A stretch of 64,000 nucleotides of DNA. Origin: Epiperipatus broadwayi (lineage: Eukaryota; Onychophora; Udeonychophora; Euonychophora; Peripatidae). Position 1 is the stretch's first letter. Each line of letters starts with the position of its first letter. Made by a program: the position numbers and the translations under genes. Positions 1-13,158 of this stretch are shown piece by piece. The notes beneath the pieces are model-generated. The model worked only from the letters and a program-made list of their open reading frames with translations, did not search any database and was not told where the DNA came from. The stretch covers positions 92,081 to 156,080 of the forward strand of contig JAQFVV010013328.1 in NCBI GenBank assembly GCA_028023455.1, written 5' to 3'.

Positions 1-693
1 ATTCAAGTCTACTTTTTATTATTGATTAATGGTAACTTTTTATGCATTGTTGATCATTTTAAAATATTACAATTTAAAAAATCTAATATTTTACTTATAT
101 GAACAATTTAATTAAAAACGGTGTTTTCCCCACATTGTATTTAATTTCCGGTTTTGACTAATCCAAACGCTGTTAATAAACTTTCCAACATATCAGTCTT
201 TAAATACAGGGGCGCGGAAAATTCGATTAATAGAATTCGTTTGATCGGACAAAATCGGAAATTATATATATAATGCTAAACTAGTAATAAACATGAACCA
301 GATTTTAATTATTTGATATTATCAATACCAGCTCAAAACTTCGCCACAAAGAGTTTGCTTGAGATCTCTGCCGTCTTAGTAAAATCACTGAGAAGAAGGG
401 GGGTGAATTTTTGATTAGATATATAAAATTAATTGAATATAATAGTAGGTACATATAACAACACATAAAGACAGACTTGGTTAATGAAATATAATTGATT
501 TAATAATATAGTAAAACTGTATATAATCAGGACAGATTTAAAAGTTAAAATGTCATTAAATTGTTGTGGAAGAAGAAATTTTGAAGGTACAACTGAACTG
601 ATTATGAAATTCCTACAGAAAGCTGTCTTTAAACAGAGATATTATTTTCCAAAGTTCAGCGAACACAATCCAGATGTCACTGACAGCAAAATT
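1..693. other. AT-rich stretch, no gene seen
   Basis: I see no convincing ORF, RNA gene or repeat structure here. Composition is AT-rich with short homopolymer runs. Confidence 0.5.
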
Positions 694-736
694 AACAGGT
701 TTCTCTGGGCATAGTGGCTGAGAGATTCCTGACTCC
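694..736 (+). repeat. Short copy of a LINE 3' tail
   Basis: A 43-bp stretch (starting AACAGGTTT, ending GACTCC) closely matches 56297-56339, which lies directly after the C-terminal coding part of a LINE. By eye only about five positions differ. It is probably the 3' untranslated end of a heavily 5'-truncated copy of the same LINE. No flanking duplication was found, so it could also be a shared fragment of another repeat. Confidence 0.45.
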
Positions 737-1602
737 GAGAAAGAAGAAGCCATAGTGCATCACATCACAATATAGTAATAGAATGGAATTTGAAATGAAA
801 ATAAGCCAGCGGATTTACTAAAGAGTTTTAGTAATAGTTTGAAGAGAAAAATGAGATTGCAATAAAATATTATGGGAAAAGTACTTTTTCTAACACAAAA
901 ACCAAAGAGAGTTTTATAAGTAGTATTCCGATAAATGAGGAGTTATTACTTCAGAAAATAGCTCAAGATATCTGTTGGTTATAATATAAATATATCCAGT
1001 GATGATTATGATGAAAGAGAAAGCATATCTTAAAGATAGAAAAAACTGTAAGGAAAATAAAGAAGTTTTTAAGAAAATTTATTTGCATTGAAGTGTATAT
1101 GAAAGAAGTATTATAAGCAATATATATTACTATTATATGGATAAAATATATTTATAGAAAATAGATAATATACTTAAAAATAATCAATTTAAAACAAAAT
1201 TGAAACAGACAACTCACAATAAATAAATAAATTATTTAATACATCAACTCGGTTTGCATTCCTTGTTGGAATCTTATCAAGATATTTCTTTTTACAAAAT
1301 TACATGACTATATTCTACTCCACCTCCATCCAATGAACATTATTTACATTACATTACAATAAATATAATTATTAAAATATATAAGTGTATATAAAAATGA
1401 TTGAATTTATTACAGTCATTTTTTTTTTCAGTAATATATATATATACTTACAAAACAATCTAAAAAAATATTTTAAATTATAACTAAAGGTTGTAATAAT
1501 CTCCCAATGCCCATTTCCCCCCTAATTATGCTGAATCTTTAACCATGTTTACACATGTTTTTAAAAAATTTTAATATACAAAGCTTCATAACATTTTCTT
1601 TC
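737..1602. other. AT-rich stretch, no gene seen
   Basis: No ORF or repeat unit that I can support. Confidence 0.5.
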
Positions 1603-1785
1603 TTAATTCATTTTATCCCAAAAATGTAAATATGGCCCTGATCTTATATTCTTTTCATTATTTGCCCTATCATGCTCCTTAGCTTTTTCTATGGCAATCT
1701 TTCCTGTCTGACTTATATATATCATATTGCAAAATTCACAATCAATTTTATAAATTAACCCTATCCTATTTTTAATATTACCCAT
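1603..1785 (-). pseudogene. Penelope-like element, GIY-YIG endonuclease fragment
   Basis: Sixty minus-strand codons read like the GIY-YIG nuclease that follows the reverse transcriptase in Penelope-like retroelements. Residues GLIYKIDCEFCNMIYISQTG contain the GIY-like LIY, a CX2C pair before the second motif, and YIS where YIG is usual. They are followed by a KEHDRAN stretch like the family's basic helix. In intact elements this domain nicks target DNA. The upstream minus-strand sequence (1786-1960) has only scattered similarity and no RT domain, so this is an isolated, decayed 3' fragment. The listed start is just the first Met in the open frame, not a real start. Family assignment is from motif pattern only. 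Confidence 0.6.
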
Positions 1786-2328
1786 CTTTTTGCATTACAA
1801 ATCCATTTCCCTAAACATTTACTGTTTCTCCATCCTATCTTGATATCATGAAGTAACATTTCTTTTATCAATGTCTTATTTGCATGCACATGCCTTAATT
1901 TGTTTTATATTATTATCTTTATTCCAAAAAATCTTTTCAATGTGTTTTCTTTAATGTGATTTTGTAAAAAGAAACATTTTGATAAGGTTCCACTAAGAAA
2001 TGAAAGCTGGATTGATGTATTAAGTCATTTTTTTTTATTTTTAGTGAGTTATTTGTTTCAATTTTGTTTTAAACTGGTTGTTTTAAAGTTTATATATAAA
2101 AAGTAACATTATGGACAAATTTTAACATTGAAATTTGATCATTTAAAGAAAATAGATAATAAATTTGTGAATTATGGGTTAGAAGTGGTTGGAAGTTTTA
2201 TAGACAAAACAACACATCTTAGCATTTAAACCAATAAAACATTACCTGACTTGAAAAACAACATATAATTTATCTTACACATTTTTCTATTATTAGCAAT
2301 CTATTAGTACTTTTTCCTATCACACTAC
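1786..2328. other. No gene seen; possible decayed Penelope sequence at its left side
   Basis: Minus-strand frames next to the GIY-YIG fragment carry short plausible peptides but are full of stops. The remainder is featureless AT-rich DNA. Confidence 0.35.
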
Positions 2329-2463
2329 ACTTATCCCATTTAGTGTAAGCTTTAGTAATTAATGGATGCCAGATGGTTGTTCTTAATAAATCTCTATCCA
2401 GTGCTATTCTATCTAACACCTCCAGCCTAGTTTATAGCTTATTGTTTTTATCTATAAAGAGCA
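2329..2463 (+). repeat. Decayed foldback-element arm
   Basis: This resembles the arm at 7070-7200: TTAGTAATTAATGGATGCCAG, then a TCTCTATCCAGTGC block, then CTCCAGCCTAGTTTATAGCTT, all in the same order and spacing. It is an old, diverged copy of the foldback family also present near 14.6, 43.6, 44.2 and 53.8 kb. Confidence 0.55.
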
Positions 2464-3209
2464 TTTTGATGTTTAAACAATGCATTTGAATCTTTTTGAA
2501 CTGATACACCATTCCTTTAGCAACCACTTTTTATTTTTCAGTTATGGAAAACCTCCTGGAATTTATAAGGTTTTAGATCACAACTTAATAGTAATAAATG
2601 TAAAAAGTATATTTTAAGATAATAAAAAAAAACTGATTTAAAATTTAAATATAATATTTAAAAAATAAATAATAATATTTTTAATCAAAATATAGATTTA
2701 TTGCCTATGAAAATAAATCCAGAAAAAAAGCTAAATAATAGAATTAACTAATCCAGATTGTGATAATTAATCAAATACAAAAAGGAGTTGAAGTATGAAG
2801 ACTATGTTGTAAAAGAGGTAAAATAGCAAAAATGATTAATAAACTTGTTAAGAAAATAAAGTTAAATAATATAAATACTGATGCATATTATATAGAAGGC
2901 TTAATACTGTAAAGGCATAGTTCCTATTGGTAAAGCTAGGAAAATAGAATTGGGAAGAAAATATAAAGAGATAGAGTAATTTTCACAAAGTCACATTTTT
3001 AATATATAACTATATCCCACTTATTTTGTGCAATGATTCACCATAGTGATTATTATCAATATGTGTCTACTATTTTAATTTACAACCGATTGTTCGCTAT
3101 AAAGATTGTAAATAAAAAATTTCATTTTTTTTAAATACCATTTTGTAAAACTGATAATGTCTTAGAATAATAATGTCATGTCATCCAAAAGAAAAATGGT
3201 GACATTCAT
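2464..3209. other. AT-rich stretch, no gene seen
   Basis: No supported feature. Confidence 0.5.
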
Positions 3210-4450
3210 ACTGAAAATGTTCAATACAGAGCTTATTCATTGTACTCAGTACAGTATTTTGATTATAAAACTAAAATGCAATTAATGTGCAGTATTTTAT
3301 TTATTTTTTATCCAGTGTTCTTGCAAGACAATTAATACATTCTTTAATAACATATGCAAGATAAAGTTTAATGTCTATAAAACTAAAAAATGTGCCTTAT
3401 TCAGTATTATAAATAATCAAAAATCTATTTTGATAAAGTAGTACAAATATATACATTAGCTTAAAACTATATATTCACTCACTTTTATGGATTAAAGTTC
3501 TCAATAAAGATATTTTTCTTGTGGCAAAAATTGCTATCATTATAATTATACAATTTAGTTACCATAATTGCAAGTTATTTTGAGAAAAAAATTACTTCAT
3601 GCATTATGCAATTAATAATCAACTTTACATAATCAAAGTTACCTTTTATATATGTAAAATATTATTTACTGTTCAGTATTTGCTTACTTTTAAATTGTAA
3701 TATTGTAATTTGCAAGCCAAAGCAGATGTTATCACAAATGTAAAAAGATACAGTTCTAAAGAAAGAAATACAAATGTCATGCAGCATAAGGTTAAAATAA
3801 ATTTTGATCATATATTATATTATTAATTATTAATTTTAAATTAAATACTATATTAACTAAAATATTCAGTCAACTAATTTTGAAGACAAAACTTTTTAGT
3901 CAAATTAAAACTGCTATGTCATAAATCTAAAGTATTTTCAGTAAAAAAAGACAAGGTGGAAAGGAAATGATTTCATAAATTATGCAATTATTAACTGCAA
4001 TTTCTATAATCAAAAATTATTAAATCAAATATAAAATGAATATTTACTTGCCAGGTTTTAAATCATAAAGTCGTAATTTGTTTCAGCATATCCAAGATAA
4101 TGGCTATGCTACCACAAACATGAAAAATTATGGTACCGAAAAAAAATACAAATTTTATTCAGCATAAAAATAAAGATAAATTTTGTTCATTAATAATTAT
4201 TTTAAATTGTGCACTTATACATATTAGCTAAAATATTTAGTCATGCAATTTTAAATTCAAATCAAACTTCAATTATTGTAAATGTATTTATGGTTCAAAA
4301 AAGGAAGAAAGGAGATGATTTTATGCATTATACATTTGGTAAATTTTTTATGTTGAAAATGCAGTGCAAATAAAATGGTCTGTATTTCTGACATTACAAC
4401 ATACAGCATTTTTCAAAAAAACTGCTAAGTAATTTCAAGAGAACGCCTAC
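3210..4450. repeat. Degenerate tandem repeat, period about 350-380 bp
   Basis: Similar blocks recur near 3595, 3970 and 4315: a GATGATTTYATGCATTATRC-like block, then TATGTAAAATATTA-like, then CAGCATAAGGTTAAAATAAA-like, then TTAGTCAA-like. Copies are strongly diverged and boundaries are approximate. No coding sense is evident. Confidence 0.4.
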
Positions 4451-6834
4451 TGATGGTCATAAAATGTGACATTTTATATCATAAAAAAGATCACAGCTAG
4501 TGTATTTATATATAAAGTACTGTATATGTAGATCTACATAGTATATACTCTATAGAAAGTGTTTTATATTTATTATAATATGCAAGCACAGACTGCATTA
4601 GATATGTATGTCAGAATTTTTATGAGTTTTGAAGTTTACTGGGCAATTCGATTTTGGTGTAAAAAGTCTTAAATATTGATTACAATATACAAGCATAGAA
4701 CGTATTAGATACATATCTTCCTTTTTAATATGTCAGAATTTTTATTTTTTTCCAAGTTTATTATGCAGTTAAAGTTTGACAAGGTATAGTTATATAATTT
4801 GGTTACCCTTACATTGTCAGTAAATACCAAATCTTTATGGTAACAACAGTATAGTTAAGTGAGGTATTATTAAATATTGCTGTTTTAATTCTAAATAATT
4901 TTATGTAAATAATATAAGACGATGAATTTTAAAAAAAAAATGAAACTTTGTTATAATTTTTTTTTCAGAGCAATGATTAACAATTTCGTGGAAGAAAATA
5001 AAAAATTGTCAATTGTGAGCTTACTTTCCTTATCTCATCAATTTTTCTGTGTGTTTGGACAGTGCAACCACACTCTTTTTTCTAGCAGTATTGATTTTTT
5101 TAAGTTTACAGTTACATACATTTTCAACTGGAATCATATCCACAAATATCACCACATCACTTCTTCAACATCTGGATCAAAGAATCATTTTACTTTCAAG
5201 ATGTATTAACTTCAACAATTAACACAGCATTTTGTTGACATTTTGGATAAGATGCCGATAAGAAATTAATGATTAGAAGATTGAAAAGCTTTTGCAATCA
5301 CACATGGAAGAACTAATTAACTAGGTATTAATGCAACTGGATGAAGAAAAGAAAATCAACAAGCCTGTAGAGAAGAATTTAGACATCAAAACAAACTGAA
5401 GAAACTGATTTCACATCACATGACCATGAACATCACTGTCAAAGAAGTTGGAACTCTTTCTCTAGAAATTTTTAGTTATCAAGTCCTGAAGTACCTCTTC
5501 CAAAATCCAAGTTCCTCAAAGGATTTAAAAAACAATGATAGATTCTTAGAATGAGAAACTGTTGACTCAGGAAACTGGATGATGATGAGTACTGAATAAA
5601 TGGGTTATAAGAAAAAACAACTTTAAGCTACATGTTTTTTTTCTAATTTACATAGATTTAAGTTTGCTATATCCTACACACATACTTATTTTCAGTGCAT
5701 ACTTGCACAATACATACAAACACAGTTTACTCATGCTTATGTTATACATTAGGGTTTTTTTAATTACTATAAATACTAGGTTAAGTTTATTGTTAAAATA
5801 ATATTCACAATTTATGGTTTTATTTGCAAGAATAAGCCAAATTTTTTCCCATAGAATACCATTGAATCCTTTGCTTTTTATATCATCTTGATACTTTACA
5901 ATGAATTTGGGGAAACCAATTGTTCTTGCTATGGAAAGCAAAGATGTATAATAGAATGCAAAGATGAATCCTCTGACATATAGAAAAAGATCAACAACTG
6001 TAGACATGCTGATCTCACATTTAAAGAAAAAAATGACATGAAGACATTTAGTAGAAAAGTTAAAAAACTGAAAAGACAAGTTATAATAACATGAAAGCAA
6101 TTGACTTTAAAATTAATAATAAAGACATAGAAACTTTTAAGTGTTCTACCTTTTTGAGTGTGACAACAACTACTGAGTAAGTAAGATATTCTTCACAGCC
6201 TGGCATCAAGTGGAGTTGTAAAGGAAACTTCTGTAAAAGGTTTTTAAATATAGAGATCCATCTTTAAACATAAAGATTGAATCAATTATGTAATTGTATT
6301 ATGATACTCTATGGAGGCAAAAGTCGGGGTCTAATAAATTTGTGGAAAAAATAATATTGTTGAGCTATGGTTCTAACAAAGACTTCTGAGAACTACAACT
6401 GTAGCAATAAAATAGATTAATGGTTGTTCAATCAAATCTGTCTGGTTAAAATTGTCATATTGTAGTCAAACTATAAGATTCATTAAATTTATTGAAAGAA
6501 TATAATGCTCATAGATATCAATACGGAAAGAAGAAAAGATTAGTCAGCAATTTGGTGCAAATATAAAATGGTAGACTTTAGAGGTCAAAGTCCATAGGTT
6601 ATAGCCCAGTTCAGTATTTCTGGTGCTTAAAATTCTTGCAAACTCCCAGATAATAAACTGATCAGTTAGTTTTTATATGAATGGAGTTCATTATTAGCTG
6701 CAGTTAAGATGCTATAGAAAAATCTGAAATGAAAATTGATGAGAAATCACTTTGGTACCATTCATAAGATCATTAATGATTACAATTAATTTGATATTTC
6801 TTAGAAAAATAAGAAAACCATATAGCATTCAATG
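4451..6834. other. No recognised gene
   Basis: Open frames occur at 4922-5209 (plus) and 5648-6100 (minus), but their protein sequences are low-complexity, rich in F, Y, I and K, and show no domain I recognise. The plus-strand stretch 5330-5620 has a slightly gene-like base mixture but stops in every frame, and may be a decayed retroelement ORF. Confidence 0.4.
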
Positions 6835-7005
6835 ATTTTCTTGAATAGATAACTTCTTATCATAAACAAATGATTATCAAAGATTCAACGTGATTTTAGA
6901 GATTCAAGAAGCATTATAATTTTTTTTGGCAGACAAATGCAAGAAAAGTGATGGGAATGGAAGACTGTTATTGTTTTTATAGATTTGATCAAGTCATTTG
7001 ATTTA
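6835..7005 (+). pseudogene. LINE reverse transcriptase fragment
   Basis: A short plus-strand frame reads as the RT fingers and palm entry of a non-LTR retrotransposon: a QRDFRDSRS stretch matches the QCGFRKGRS-type motif, then FFGRQMQEK, then VIVFIDLIKSFD, which is the ALIDLTKAFD-type motif carrying the first catalytic Asp. One stop interrupts it. RT would copy the element RNA at the target site. The rest of the ORF is missing: 3' of this the sequence passes into a foldback arm at 7050, which may have inserted here. Confidence 0.55.
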
Positions 7006-7049
7006 CTTAATTAAGCAGATTTAGAACATTGTTTGAAATTAAACAAGGC

Positions 7050-7346
7050 AAAACTCTCTCCATACAGTAGTGCCACCCTGTGCCAACCAGAGTAATCAAT
7101 GGATGCCAGAAGGCTTGTGCATAAAATCCCTATCTAATGCCTACTTATCCAATATCTCCAGACTAGTTTCTGGCTTGTGGCCTTTATCAGTGAGGAGCTT
7201 TGGATCTGAGAGCACTGCATCTAGATCTTCGGATCTAATGCAATCCTCAAGCAAACACCTTTTATATCTACTTAACTATAAAACTATGAGAATGAAATTG
7301 AAAACACAAAAATATTTTCAGTCTAAGCCCAGTAGCTTATATAGTC
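7050..7346 (+). repeat. Foldback element, single arm
   Basis: This begins with CTCTCCATACAGTAGTGCCA, the terminal sequence shared by the foldback copies at 44.05 and 53.73 kb, and continues through TAATCAATGGATGCCAGAAG to AGTAGCTTATATAGTCA. It matches the arm at 43612-43910 nearly throughout. No opposite arm follows, so this is half an element. The 95-codon ORF across it is an accident of the repeat. Confidence 0.7.
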
Positions 7347-7802
7347 AAATATGGTGATCATGTGATGCTTAATGTTTGAAATTAGTTAGTTGTCCTCCAA
7401 AATTTATTCATATTATATAGGATTTACATATTAAAATGAGAAAAATGAGGTAAGAAATCTAAAGGATTTAAAATAAAAAACTGGTATTAAACCATAATAT
7501 ATATACTTGCTCCATCAGTATTTACAGTTTTATGATAATGGGCTTTAGAAGGATTAATAGATTATTTAATAAAATAAGGATGAAGATACGCATTTGATGA
7601 TGAAATTTTTAATTTGAATTAATAGAAAGCATAAACAAGAATTTCAAGAAACAATATGCTGATAATTATACTATTTTTCTCAGTTCAAAAGCTAATCTAC
7701 AGATTGGACTTAATATTTTGAATGCAACACATAAAGCTTTTGTAATTATATGTTTGACTATTTCCATCATCTAGAATTAATGGTGGAATGACTTCAGCAA
7801 AT

Positions 7803-7919
7803 AATTCAAACTTTATTTAAACTTTTCAAATATCCTAAACTATTACTAATAGCACATAGGCCATGTTGTTCTATTATTAATAATTGAATGCATTCAAAAA
7901 GTTTAAATGAAGTTTGAAT
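7803..7919. repeat. Small hairpin built from SINE-tail sequence
   Basis: ATTCAAACTTTATTTAAAC (from 7803) and its near-complement ending GAAGTTTGAAT (to 7919) form arms of about 24 bp. The same AAGTTTAAATAAAGTTTAAA-like tail ends both arms of the inverted SINE pair at 15361-15806, so this looks like two opposed SINE 3' ends. Confidence 0.4.
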
Positions 7920-8033
7920 TTTTTTCTGAAGACATATAACACTCAAGTATAGATGATGAAAATAACTCAACATATAATTACAAATAAAATATCATCACCA
8001 CAAACTTTCAGATGAACAACATATGATAATCTT

Positions 8034-8306
8034 CTCTTAGCATGTTGAAACCATGAGAGGGCATATTTTCAATGAAAATGCACAGAAATATGCCATTTAC
8101 ATGGCCCAATATTTCTGTGCATAAATTGTTTAAAAATAGTTTGCAAAATGTCGCAAAGTGCTAAAATGTCTAATGTAATTTAAAAATGTAATTATTCCAT
8201 TTTAGAAAATAATATTAAAGTTGAAAATAAAATAAAAAATGGTAATGTTATATTGTGTTTGTTTACATTAAAATTACGCCCTCTTGTGGTTTCAACATGC
8301 TAAGAG
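8034..8306. mobile_element. 273-bp terminal-inverted-repeat element (MITE-like)
   Basis: The ends CTCTTAGCATGTTGAAACCA (8034) and its complement TGGTTTCAACATGCTAAGAG (8306) belong to 29-bp inverted repeats with two mismatches. The interior is non-coding and holds a second small hairpin at about 8076-8125 (ATGCACAGAAATAT / ATATTTCTGTGCAT). Size and structure fit a non-autonomous DNA transposon, but I could not find a clear target duplication. Confidence 0.6.
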
Positions 8307-9543
8307 TAAACTACCCTTATTTTTTAAAGGTAATAATATTAAGAATTCTCCATATATTTTTTTATTTTATTTGCATGAAAGAGAATTTATGGTTAACTCT
8401 TTATGCATTGACAATTTTAATTATAAATTATACAGACATCTGATTATATTATAATGAGAATGAACTATAAATGAATTATAAATGTACATTTTATGATGTT
8501 AATTGCTTTTATAAATTGTTTATTTTATCCACTGCAAATAAATTAATGCTTATCTTAATAAATTCATATTGTAAACTATTTTATCTTATCCTATAATATA
8601 TTCCAGGTGATATCTCACTCTCATGTAAAACATTATTTAATAAATTGTATTATTTTTGCCAATTAAGAGCATGCATATGGAGCCATTGGTGCTCTTTACA
8701 AATTTATGAGTCCATTATACATGTAGATATAACTATTATAAAGCCATTTGTGGTCAATTTTAAAGCCATTTGTGATCAATTTATTTATTTATTCATTATA
8801 TTTTTAATTGCTTGGGTATGACACTTACTCAACATATTTAGATTGTCCAAATTTGTAATATATAAGTGGAGAAAATCATTTGATTCATAATTATGTTTAT
8901 TAAAAATAGTTGCCAGATATGTAATGCATTTAGTTTGCAGACTAACTACCACTGCTCAGTTATATATTTATTACATATGAGATTACTTAATCTAAGGGCA
9001 TTTACTGATAGTCAGTTCCATTTATGATATTAGTTGTCTAGTGTGATGAGCAGTCTATTATTTTATATCATTTATAAATTATGGCTTGTCAAAAGAACAT
9101 TCTATTTATGAGATAGTACCTGAATCTACAAGCTATTCAAAATAGTCATGTTCATTTTTTTATCTTATTTTATTCATTATTAGAATAATTTTCCTTTATA
9201 TTTGACTCATCCAACAATGAAATATTGCTGTTCATGAAACAATGTTGCATCATTAGCATTGTTTATAAATTTTATTAGGATAGGCTTCCTTTATATTTGA
9301 CTTGCCCAAACATGGGGCATGATATTAATAATAATATAGTTTCCTTTACAATATATACAAACACTTATAGAAGAAATACAAATTTCTTTAGTGTACCATC
9401 ATTTATTAAATATAATTAGCAAATTTACATTTCATCTTTATTCAATTATCCTAATAGCCAAAAAGGAACAATTAAACTTTCAACCCTCAAAATATATTCT
9501 TGAGTTTTATTTATAACCTGATTTTAAATTGGCCTATATATGG
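8307..9543. other. AT-rich stretch with weak short tandem similarities
   Basis: Short repeats occur, such as AAGCCATTTGTGGTCAATTT twice near 8740 and a CCTTTATATTTGACT block twice near 9190 and 9288. No gene is seen. Confidence 0.4.
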
Positions 9544-9545
9544 GT

Positions 9546-9565
9546 GTATATATATATATATATAT
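9546..9565. repeat. Short (TA)n tract at LINE 3' end
   Basis: About ten TA units next to TCATCATCATTATCA. Read on the minus strand this is a GATGATGATATATA tail directly after the LINE coding end, the kind of microsatellite tail that RTE LINEs carry. Confidence 0.6.
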
Positions 9566-9576
9566 CATCATCATTA

Positions 9577-10083
9577 TCAACCATTGTCAATCCACTGCAG
9601 GATGAAGGTCTCTCCAAGTTTAATCCATCTTCTCCGATCTTTAGCTTCTCTTCTCCACATCACCCCTACACATTTTCTTATTTCATCCATCCATCTTACA
9701 TGTGGTCTCCTTCTGGGTCTTTTACAATCTCTTGGAATCCAGTTTAAAATTTCAATTGTCCATCTATTATCATCTCTTCTAGCAATATGTCTAGCCCAAC
9801 TCCACTTCAATCTTTTAATTTTTTCAATGAGGTCAGTAACACTTGTTTGTTCTCTAACCCATACATTGCGTTTTCGATCTCTTCTTGTTACTCCCAACAT
9901 TCATCTCTTCATACTTCTTTGAGTGGTCTGAAGTCTCTGTATTGATCTTCTATTAAGTGTCCAAGTCTCAGATCCATAAGTAAGAACTGGTAAAACACAT
10001 TTGTTAAAAACCTTTCTTTTCAAACACATAGGCATATTTCCTTTTAATATCAAGTTATTTCTACCGAGCAGGGCAAATTCCTA
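9577..10083 (-). pseudogene. RTE-type LINE, C-terminal end of reverse transcriptase ORF
   Basis: One minus-strand frame runs about 169 codons with a single internal stop (9901-9903, TGA where Arg or Glu is expected). It reads NMPMCLKRKVFNKCVLPVLT, then YGSETWTLN, then MLGVTRRDRKRN, then the W-rich HIARRDDNRW and RPRRRPHVRWMDEI blocks. This order is characteristic of the RT C-terminus of RTE-clade LINEs and the related 'endonuclease-reverse transcriptase' genes of arthropods and molluscs. The copy is 5'-truncated at about 10083 and ends in a simple-sequence tail at about 9546. It would once have encoded the RNA-copying enzyme; it is now non-functional but fairly young, with one stop in 169 codons. 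Confidence 0.88.
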
Positions 10084-11339
<1,256 letters not shown>

Positions 11340-11966
11340 TCATTTGAGCACATTTGGGAAGTCTAAGTTCCCATAATCATAGCTCAGTACCAATTGAGAA
11401 ATGCTTGTAGTAAAGCCTTGTGTAAATTTATGCAAATTGACTATAGCGTCCATTTTTTTGGAAATGGAGAAGCAAGCTTCTCTTCTGTTTATAGCTGTGG
11501 GCTTGCTTGATATATATAAACGGCTTCTTTGTCTTGCATTTAGAATCATTTTTTTCAGTACAAGTCATCTTGGCAGTTGTTGGCTGGAAGGCTTGGCCAG
11601 CAATCCTTTTGTGCTTACAAATATTGAGCCCCCTTCTGTCTTACTTTTAGTTTTGTTGTATAGATATCTGCACTGTGCCACTCTAATGACAATATTAGTC
11701 TTTGTTTCTCCATAGTAGGTTCAATGGCAGTTATTATGGGGGCATGTAATTTTATATATGACCTGGAGAATCAGTTCAGAGTGATTTTTGTCTTTTATGT
11801 TGTTGATCAATCTGTTAGTGGCTGGCAGTAAATGGAAACCTATTTCTAAGTCTTTGGAAAATTTTCTATTAAGTTGTTTGGCTATGGAGTTAATGTATGG
11901 GAGTAAAATGCATGTTTTTTTTTCTTTAGTGTGATTATGTTTTATTGTCATCAGTAAATGAAGCAT
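11340..11966 (-). pseudogene. Penelope-like element, RT tail and GIY-YIG fragment
   Basis: The minus strand from 11966 reads ILLPYINSIAKQLNRKF, then a TNRLINNIKDKN stretch, then VIYKITCPHNNCH. This is the order seen between RT and GIY-YIG endonuclease in Penelope-like elements (a LPYI-G-S-K-I block, a TN-LR-L--VKDK block, then the VYKIPC start of GIY-YIG). A stop at 11721-11723 ends the frame; a frame slip then exposes YYGETKTNIVIRV, the YIG half. Further downstream (11549-11340) another minus-strand ORF may be the continuation, but it is not clearly recognisable. The element is dead. It differs from the fragment at 1603: different spacing between Cys residues and YYG instead of YIS. Confidence 0.7.
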
Positions 11967-13158
11967 TTGCTTAGAATGCGGCTCAAAAGGTATTTATTAA
12001 ATGCAAGTTGTTATTTTTTACTGTAGTAATTTTACAAATAGGGTCAAAAAAATATTTTTGCTAAGTCCTGCGTTTAGAGTATATATTTTGGGAAGTGAAT
12101 TGTATGACTCCAAATAGTCTTTTGATAAGGATATCATGAAGTAATGGTTAGCACATCAGCCTGATATTCACATAACCTGAAATCCGGGTCAAGATACATG
12201 GTCCACAGCAAACTCAACTAATAAACCAATAATATTGCTTGTTAAATAAATATTTAGTCATCCTTAATTATAGCATAAAAATCCTAGGTCAATATGTATT
12301 GATTAGATAAGTGTTTAAATAAACAATTCTGTTATAATATAATGTTCTTTCAATGTTGTCAGAGGAGAGGTATATCATACCCCTATGGGTGCTGAAGAAT
12401 CATGGCTACCTTTACTTAAAGAACTAGTAAGTCAATAAAAGCGCTTAATTATCAATTGTTATGAAATTCACAAAAAATATTAAAAAAAAATGTTTTAAAT
12501 ACCGTATAATATTAATATATTTTTAAACAGTAGTTAGCAACTATAGTAAAGCGAACCTCGTACGCAACATTGAGCGTTTTGTAATCTTTAATGATTTTAA
12601 AAGAAAGCTAAAATGAAACATCATACCTATCAAAATATTTAGAAATTCAAAATTTATATATATATAGGTAGAGAGAACGTATGTTTATGCATGTGTTCTC
12701 GTGGATATATATATTAAAAATAAATAAGCAGATGAACTTTACAAACAAATTGTTCGCAATTCACCTTAGCTTCTAAACTTATCGTTTAGCTTTTTTTTTT
12801 TTTTCACTATTATATTTAGAAAAGTGTAAAATGTCAAGTGAAAACTAAGATAATTCATTTTTATCTAAACAATTAAACTTTGAAAACAGGATGCAAAGTA
12901 CGGGTTTATCTCTTAGAAACGTAAATGTAAAGGTATTACTGTACATTTAATAACTTCTTAGATGGAGAGAGAATTTCCAGTGAAACTGTTAAATTTATTC
13001 AATCGTAAACAAAATAAATTGTATATATATACTGTATACATAGTAAACTTAGGTTCTGTGGGTTAAATTTCAAGCAGATATAGACGTTCTGCAATAAAAG
13101 TTTGTCATTTATTTATTTGATTTGATTGATTTATTTATATATAATCGAATTATATATG
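11967..13158. other. AT-rich stretch with one tRNA-like sequence
   Basis: Apart from the tRNA-like stretch at 12134-12194, which is listed separately, I see no gene. Confidence 0.4.
12134..12194 (+). repeat. tRNA-like SINE head, diverged
   Basis: GTAATGGTTAGCACATCAGC resembles a tRNA box A region, and GAAATCCGGGTCAAGAT sits where box B is expected. A similar string is at 25468-25520 (AGGGTTAGCACATTTATTTA ... CTGAAAGTCATACCCAG). The stems do not close well, so these look like old tRNA-derived SINE heads rather than genes. Confidence 0.35.

Noticed and set aside
5648-6100. 150-codon minus-strand ORF, one of the longest in the window
   Set aside because: Low-complexity F/Y/I/K composition expected from AT-rich DNA, no domain, no homologous copy in the window.
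7070-7357. 95-codon plus-strand ORF
   Set aside because: Lies within a foldback arm whose other copies do not keep the frame.
9500-9922. 140-codon plus-strand ORF
   Set aside because: Antisense to the RTE LINE C-terminus, which has the recognisable protein.
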